In this document: piece after piece, positions 57,880 through 64,000 of the stretch
Numbering within the stretch: the first letter of the stretch is position 1
How the letters are laid out: each line of letters opens with the position of its first letter
Notes under the pieces: generated by a model
What the model was told of the DNA's origin: nothing
The model's input: the letters and a program-made list of their open reading frames with translations, nothing else
Databases searched by the model: none
Assembly: GCF_037325665.1 (NCBI RefSeq)
Contig: NC_090261.1
Span: 19,759,731 to 19,823,730 of the forward strand
Length of the DNA: 64,000 nt
Direction: 5' to 3'
DNA from: Littorina saxatilis
Lineage: Eukaryota; Mollusca; Gastropoda; Littorinimorpha; Littorinidae
Position numbers and translations under genes: made by a program

Positions 57880-58245
57880 TTTAGAATCAAAAAGACAAGA
57901 AAGGTTAGTTAGTGTATCGAACGCTGAATCATTAAACACATGTTGTATGCGATACGAAACACAATTTAAAGTGAAGAGTAAACAAATAAAATACACACAG
58001 AAGAAAGGCTACTTCATGGAGCGTCTAGTAATAGATAATCGAAACATTCACCAGAACCTCCACCGATCGAACTTTAAAGGGGAAGAACAAGATATCCCAC
58101 AGATAAATAATGACATTTCCAGAAAAAGTTGACAGGCTGAATTCGGAAACAGATAGTCTGCAAACATTCCAAATCAAAAAACACAAATACAACTTTAGTT
58201 TGTAAAACGTTTAATAATAGAAAAACCGGAACATTCACGAGTATG
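57880..58245 (+). repeat. Degenerate copies of the 57-bp repeat family
   Basis: TTTAGAATCAAAAAGACAAG with AAAGGTTAGTT (57880-57915), GGAGCGTCTAGTAATAGATA with AACATTCACCAG (58018-58057) and CAAATCAAAAAACACAAATA with AACGTTTAATAATAG (58170-58220) are three diverged units. Confidence 0.6.
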
Positions 58246-58454
58246 TTGCGCTAATGGTCATTGTGTATGACGGACATTCAAATAATGACCATCTTGATGA
58301 AGAAATCAAATTCAACCTCCCCCTCCTCCTCCTCCTCCTCATCATCATCATCATCTTCGTCATCCTCATCATCTTCATCATCTTCAGCAGCAGCAGTAGC
58401 AGCAAGCTGGCTTTCAGCTTGATACTGAAAGAATACACGACGTACACAAAAAGG
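58246..58454. repeat. Trinucleotide low complexity (TCC/TCA/GCA)n
   Basis: CTC, ATC and TTC/AGC triplet runs at about 58316-58402. Open frames through it are low complexity. Confidence 0.8.
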
Positions 58455-58802
58455 TAATGATATTTTATAAAACGAAATTTGAAGTGGGCGAATTTGACAC
58501 AGTCTGCCTAAATTCAAGGGACCGAGTGCCTTGAATTTTTTTCTGCTATCCTTATAAACAGGAAGTTACCATTCTTTAGTGGCATTCAAACCATTTCCAG
58601 AGAGAAGTCCCTTGTGTACCAGTGTTGGGAAATGCAGATCTGACAAATTCAAATCTGCATTATTGCGACCAGTTCGGTGTTATTTAGGGACCAAACTTTG
58701 GTTTTTTACATTTAGTCAAGTTTTTCTTACCTTTCAAGCCACTGTGTCAAGTTCGCCCGCTTCAAATTTCGTTCTGTAAAATGGCTATTTGGTTACGTCC
58801 CT
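58455..58802. mobile_element. Short TIR element, about 350 bp
   Basis: Inverted arms near 58462-58503 and 58740-58785 share AACGAAATTTGAAGYGGGCG and AAYTTGACACAGT. A Helentron-like 3' scrap (TTACATTTAGTCAAGTTTTT) lies inside at about 58706-58726. The right end contains TTGGTTACGTCCCTT, which also occurs in complement near 4280. No target duplication was placed. Confidence 0.6.
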
Positions 58803-59734
58803 TATTTCTTCAGTGTGAAGTACTGACAAATATCGACGAACAACACGTGTACACATCGACACGTGAGTATAAATCCGAGCCGAGCGATGCAAGTATGTAC
58901 TAAACAAAACGATTCTACGGGGATTTAAAATCTACATGAATCAGTCTTTTTTTCACGTCAGCGCACCATCCTTTGAGAATAAGATAACAATACAAATGTA
59001 CTCACCGGAGACTAAAGAACGAGTACAGAAATGGAAATTGTATTCTGTGACAGTTTAATGGCTGCCGGCGAACTGAAAGAGATTTAAACACATTTTGTGT
59101 TCGCAGTACTGAATTCAAAGCCATACACTATTGTTAAAGAAAAAGAGCAAAGCACAGTGTACTCAAATACTAACCTGCTCTCAAGGACTCTGTATTGTCT
59201 TCAGACTAGCGAGAGCAAAACGACTGCAAATAGCAGCTGTATTTAGTTTAACAACAGATGACTTCTTATTACTTTTAGTACCAGGGATCGGCACAAAGCT
59301 GCGCTAAGTAGGATTCTGCATTGTTTTCCCATCGTGCTCAAGCTCTAATGGGTGTTTGTGGAGTCGCGGATAGTCATTTGCAGTCTTTATTACGGGATAG
59401 AAATACTTCAGCATTTTGAACAACTGTTTTTTCTAAAATAATATGAACTACTTTTAAAGCTATATTCCTTCCCGTGTGAACTATTCGGTGCACTACCACT
59501 GATCTAGCCAGGCTTTTTACATAGGATAAAGTCTCCCCTGCACTTGCACGCATACTAAGTATTAACAGTCTGGCCGCTTCCTATTCAGAGTTAGGGCCTT
59601 TTTGAGAAACTAATTTTGCAGATAGACAGAGGTGTCATTTACAATATTCATTCAGCAAAACATTCCTACTATCCACTGTAAACAGCCCGGCTTTTGGTGT
59701 GTGGCAAAGAGAAAGGTCGATCTTATCCCAGGTA
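58803..59734. other. Unclassified sequence
   Basis: A weak relative of the 52846 MITE family lies at about 59505-59735 (AGCCAGGCTTTTTACATAGG, CATACTAAGTATTAACAGTC, GGTCGATCTTATCCCAGGT). No gene recognised. Confidence 0.4.
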
Positions 59735-59795
59735 AAAAAAAAAAAAAAAAACCACCACCACCATCACCACCACCACCAACAACAACAGCAACAGC

Positions 59796-59829
<34 letters not shown>
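59735..59829. repeat. Poly-A, (CCA)n and (CAA)n tracts
   Basis: An A run at 59734-59750 followed by ACC and CAA/CAG triplets to 59829. Frames here are low complexity. Confidence 0.9.
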
Positions 59830-60664
59830 TTGGACAGAATTGTGGTGGTGAACATGATAACTGAGCTTACGTTCCCATTCAATTAATTAACTAGCACAGC
59901 TGCGGAGCATTTTGGGGATAAACCATTGCACATGTACATCAGTTTTAGTACAGCGAATGTCCTTTCGACTTCTTAAGGTCAAATTCGTGAGAAAACGTCT
60001 CCAAATTGGCGTCATGAGCAATATATTATGTATTTAAGTTTTGTTGTTGTTGCTTTTTTTAAAAATTTTATGTAAGCCACGCTTTAAGTGAAGTGGAAGC
60101 AAGGGTGATCAAACAAGTTACATGCGTAATTTGTTAAGCTTACAAAAAACAAACAAAGTAAAACAGCAGAAGGTTAACGCTTCCACGTGCTCTTGTTTAT
60201 TTGTTGCCAACAAACACACGGGACTTAGCCAAGTGCAAAACAATGTTTCAAACATAAACCACAGGAGCTTGTATCAAAGCGCCGGTCGACTGAAGTATCC
60301 TACTCCTTTATCCTGACTGTAGTATTACGACTAATAATTATTCACTATACAGGGAATCTAACCATGTAGGCTCGCACTGTCGACTCGCTCCGTTTCAAGC
60401 TATCTACATCGTTTTTTGCACCCCAATCCCGAAAGTATGAAGATCAGGCACAAACACACATCATGAAGTTTTCACTTCAAGTAACAAACTCGAATCCACC
60501 GCTCACCAACTCACCGCTCAAGAACGGGCGCTGTGTCAACATTACATCAAGCTGAGACAACACGAAGTGTGGAAATGGAGCTTCCATGGTTATATTCCTT
60601 GTAGTGAGTAATAGTAGTAATACTTCAGGAAGAAGAAAGGAGTAGGATACTTCAATCGATCGGC
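59830..60664. other. Unclassified sequence
   Basis: No gene or element recognised. GGTCGACTGAAGTATCCTAC at about 60284 recurs in complement near 60644, a short inverted pair of unknown meaning. Confidence 0.4.
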
Positions 60665-60670
60665 GCTTGC

Positions 60671-60707
<37 letters not shown>

Positions 60708-60790
60708 TAATAATAATAATAATGGAAATTTATAGAGCGCTTACCTAAAAGCTCCAAGCGCTTTACAATGACATTATTATACACATGTAC
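60665..60790 (-). repeat. Retroposon 3' end with (ATT)n tail
   Basis: On the minus strand CATTGTAAAGCGCTTGGAGC, then AGCGCTCTATAAATTTCC lead into an (ATT)n tail at 60671-60722. This is the common form of a LINE or SINE 3' end seen in many aquatic animals; I cannot assign the family. Confidence 0.5.
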
Positions 60791-61185
60791 AAAACCAAAA
60801 TACAATCATTAAGACACAAAAAGAACAGGAGTACAAAAGCAAATTCATCGTAACCGCTCTCCTGGAATGAGTCCGGTTTCATGACCTTCACTGGTTGGCT
60901 CACGTAAGTGTAGCCTATGCGATCGTAACTTTGTCTGTCTGTGCGTGCGTGCGTGCGTGCGTCTGTGCGTGTGTATGTCTGTGGTAGAAACTCTAACATT
61001 TGAAGACGTCACATTACATTGACGTCACATTATGACGCAAGAGGGTCACGCGAAGGAAAGTCTCGGTCATTAATAGTTTTGAGCGCGCCGAGACTAGTTG
61101 GCAGTCGTGTCCTTGTAAGTAGGCTACATGCAGACAGACAGATCTAGATCTAGTGTCTCGCTTTCTTGCACAGTTTCACCTATGC

Positions 61186-61270
<85 letters not shown>

Positions 61271-62655
61271 CGGAGTGATTGAGTTTGTGTTTCTGTTTGT
61301 CGATTTCTTACGTGAGCCTTGATGGCTTCGCCTCTTGTTTTCCGTTTAAACCTCTGCATAGTACATTCCCATCTGACGAAACACGAACGATGTTCTGCCG
61401 ATCGTACAACGTTCAGGGTACGATACAACCCATTATCATAAATTCGTTGATTACTATACTATCCACAGGAAGAGAACGTGCAGCTTCTAATGTATGAGGG
61501 AACAGGTTTCCAAACTTTACTTCATTGTTGCTAAATGATTTGGATTGATATCTCAAATAAGCAGGCATGAATGCTTGGAATGGATAAATTGAAACAAATG
61601 GATTAGACAAAACCCCTCAATAAAAACGTGCGTTTACAAATGAATGTTTGCAAAACACCTTTGTTCGGATGTTTGGATGTGTTAACTATGAAATATCAGA
61701 CTGCTCACTTGTGTCTTCAAGGTTTCAGTTAAGACTGTTTATATCCTCTAAGCTCTACTGGAGGTTTGAGGTAATAATCACAATGTAGCCTATACCATAT
61801 CTAGCAATATACAAAAAAACATGACAGAGGGAGAATTTTGAAAAGAGACAACGCTAAGGTGAAAAGTAAAAATGAGTTTTAAATGTAGACTTCAGAAAGT
61901 GACCGATCGTGATGTAGGCAAGACTCCCATCTTACCATGCCAGTGTTTTGTATTCTAAGGAGTCCATCTATGTTGTGTGATGTGTTAAGACAGAAAGTAA
62001 CATTCTTCAGTGACACGTGTTAAAGATTCAGATGACGTTTCCACTTGAATTTATCTTTTCTTGATTTCTTACTCAATTGTAACAACCAATGGTATAATGT
62101 GTCCTTCAAATAAGATTCCTGATCACGTGTAGCCAACTGTAATCGTGTTTGATTATCACTTTTCAAAAGGTAGCTGAACAACTAGCTCAAAACATATGAC
62201 AAAATGAAAATGTTAGATTTCAGTTTCGGACATTGATAAAGGGTTAAAACAGGAAAAACGGATGCACAACAATAGAAAGGTAATATGAAAATGACTCGAA
62301 AGAAGAAGAAGAGCATAAACAATCAAAAGAGATTTAATCAGTAAAATATAAAAACAAAAGACGACAAAATAGAAAATGCAATAAATCAAGTCGCTGAACA
62401 CGTCTTAGAACTGTTCATTCACCTTTATTGTGACTACTGTTCCATTTCCATTAGAACTTTCCCCGTTTTGAATATACTGCGACAGACGTCGGCTCAAAGT
62501 ACCGCTTAAGTACATGATTTAGTATGGCCATGTGACAGAAGGATAGCCATTAACTGAAAAATAAACGAATGTATAGTGTAATCTTGAAAACAGGCTTTCT
62601 CTTATGGCGGAGTCACACCAAGACAACGCACGGCCAGCGCACTGAAAATGAATCA
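60791..62655. other. Unclassified sequence with (GT)n
   Basis: A (GCGT)n run at about 60942-60962 and a pure (GT)n tract at 61191-61268. No gene recognised; frames outside the microsatellites are under 75 codons. Confidence 0.45.
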
Positions 62656-63538
62656 CAAGTCGCGTAAGGCGAAAATACAACATTTAGTCAAGTAGCTGTC
62701 GAACTCACAGAATGAAACTGAACGCAATGCCATTTTTCAGCAAGACCGTATACTCGTAGCATCGTCAGTCCACCGCTCATGGTAAAGGCAGTGAAATTGA
62801 CAAGAAGAGCGGGGTAGTAGTTGCGCTAAGAAGGATAGTACGCTTTTCTGTACATCTCTTTGTTTTAACTTTCTGAGCGTGTTTTTAATCCAAACATATC
62901 ATATCTATATGTTTTTGGAATCAGGAACCGACAAGGAATAAGATGAAAGTGTTTTTAAATTGATTTCGACAATTTAATTTTGATAATAATTTTTATATAT
63001 ATATTTAATTTTGAGAGCTTGTTTTTAATCCAAATATAACATATTTATATGTTTTTGGAATCAGAAAATGATGGAGAATAAGATGAACGTAAATTTGGAT
63101 CGTTTTATAAATGTTTTTTTTTACAATTTTTAGATTTTTAATGACCAAAGTCATTAATTAATTTGTAAGCCACCAAGCTGAAATGCAATACCGAAGTCCG
63201 GGCTTTGTCGAAGATTACTTGACCAAAATTTCAACCAATTTGGTTGAAAAATGAGGGCGTGACAGTGCCGCCTCAACTTTCACGAAAAGCCGGATATGAC
63301 GTCATCAAAGACATTTATCAAAAAATGAAAAAAACGTTCGGGGATTTCATACCCAGGAACTCTCATGTCAAATTTCATAAAGATCGGTCCAGTAGTTTAG
63401 TCTGAATCGCTCTACACACACACACAGACAGACACACACACACACACACACACACGCACGCACATACACCACGACCCTCGTCTCGATTCCCCCCTCTACG
63501 TTAAAACATTTAGTCAAAACTTGACTAAATGTAAAAAA
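62656..63538 (+). mobile_element. Helentron-like repeat, last copy
   Basis: Starts CAAGTCGCGTAAGGCG, with the paired TATGTTTTTGGAATCAG blocks, CCGGATATGACGTCATC, CGCTCTACACACA, a short CA/CAGA tract, CCTCGTCTCGATTCC and the terminal hairpin. One of the cleanest copies in the window. Confidence 0.75.
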
Positions 63539-63831
63539 TGGAAAATAAAGATCAGTGCGTCGTTATGTGACCGCGGTTTTGTAGAAGCACATTTTTGTGC
63601 ATGCTCAAAAAGTCCCAACGCACACAGCGAATGACAACGAATGCGTTGCATTGGTCTAGAGCGCTCGACGAACGAGTAACGCATATTGACGCACACCCAG
63701 CGAACGACAACGCACTGACCAAAATCGCAATCATATACCAACAAATCAACATCCGGACTACTTCCATTTTCAAAGAAATCAATTGATACACACAGCACAT
63801 CCCACTGTGCACAGAGACCACCCAGGTTATT
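63539..63831. other. Unclassified sequence with possible MITE end
   Basis: About 63730-63790 (CATATACCAACAAATCAACA, GGACTACTTCC) resembles the left interior of the 52846 MITE family. Confidence 0.4.
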
Positions 63832-64000
63832 GATGTTGGTAGGTGTCCCAGCGGAGGCTGGTCTTATCCCAGGTGTTGATGTTGGTAGGTGTCCCAGTGG
63901 AGGCTGGTCTTATCCCAGGTGTTGATGTTGGTAGGTGTCCCAGCGGAGGCTGGTCTTATCCCAGGTGTTGATGTTGGTAGGTGTCCCAGCGGAGGCGGGT
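63832..64000. repeat. 46-bp minisatellite running off the window
   Basis: Units begin GATGTTGGTAGGTGTCCCAG at 63832, 63878, 63924 and 63970, an exact 46-bp spacing, and contain GGAGGCTGGTCTTATCCCAG. The array continues past the right edge. Its unit resembles the right inner end of the 52846 MITE family. Confidence 0.95.

Noticed and set aside
59632-59886. Proline/threonine-rich frame
   Set aside because: Translation of poly-A, CCA and CAA triplet tracts.

Overview
The window is repeat-dense DNA from an animal, most likely a marine gastropod mollusc. Abundant (CA)n, (GA)n and (GCAC)n tracts, tRNA-headed SINEs, Jockey/CR1-like LINE scraps and many small TIR elements fit that, but I name the group by pattern recognition only. 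I recognise no host gene: no multi-exon coding pattern, no rRNA and no convincing functional tRNA. The long open frames belong to mobile elements, or are by-products of tandem repeats whose unit is a multiple of three.

Layout. 1-5.6 kb: a Helentron-like repeat beside a TTAA-flanked MITE, then mostly unclassified sequence. 5.6-8.5 kb: a nest in which a complete-looking Tc1-type transposon (6006-7527) sits inside a 160-bp hAT-type MITE, beside two copies of a MITE carrying the iterated word GGTCCATATTAGG. A second copy of the hAT MITE at 18.7 kb lacks the Tc1 insert and so shows the empty site. 10.2-16.5 kb: more Helentron-like copies and a second GGTCCATATTAGG MITE (13.1-14.2 kb) interrupted by a SINE with a 12-bp target duplication. 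18.5-23.3 kb: two snap-back palindromes, a LINE 3' end, and an ORF1-only LINE-like unit. 25-30.2 kb: a second Tc1-type element (26370-30224) whose 5' leader was invaded by two Helentron-like copies, one itself invaded by a hAT-like element holding a further hAT-like copy.

31.6-42.8 kb: a purine-rich minisatellite of about 3.3 kb split by a 7.95-kb LTR retrotransposon (33080-41027). Its two 1147-bp LTRs are almost identical, the GAGAT target duplication is exact, and one 1510-codon frame has the order Gag-protease-integrase-RT-RNase H. Integrase ahead of RT with Ty3/Gypsy-type domains is the hallmark of the Gmr1-like lineage. 44.4-46.1 kb: a decayed MULE/SWIM transposase bracketed by inverted arrays of a degenerate 20-bp repeat. 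48.05-48.38 kb: an 11-unit 30-bp minisatellite. 52.8-58.8 kb: further MITEs, a tRNA SINE, an RT scrap, a non-autonomous Helitron with a textbook 3' hairpin and CTAG end (55182-56587), and a repeat family that occurs both in tandem and as a 91-bp-armed palindrome. 62.7-64 kb: a last Helentron-like copy, and a 46-bp minisatellite running off the window edge that seems to derive from a MITE end.

The elements do not form a pathway. What they give is relative order: several insertions can be ranked by nesting, and the LTR element is the clearest recent event. All calls come from reading the sequence; family names rest on motifs, terminal sequences and target-site duplications, not on database searches.
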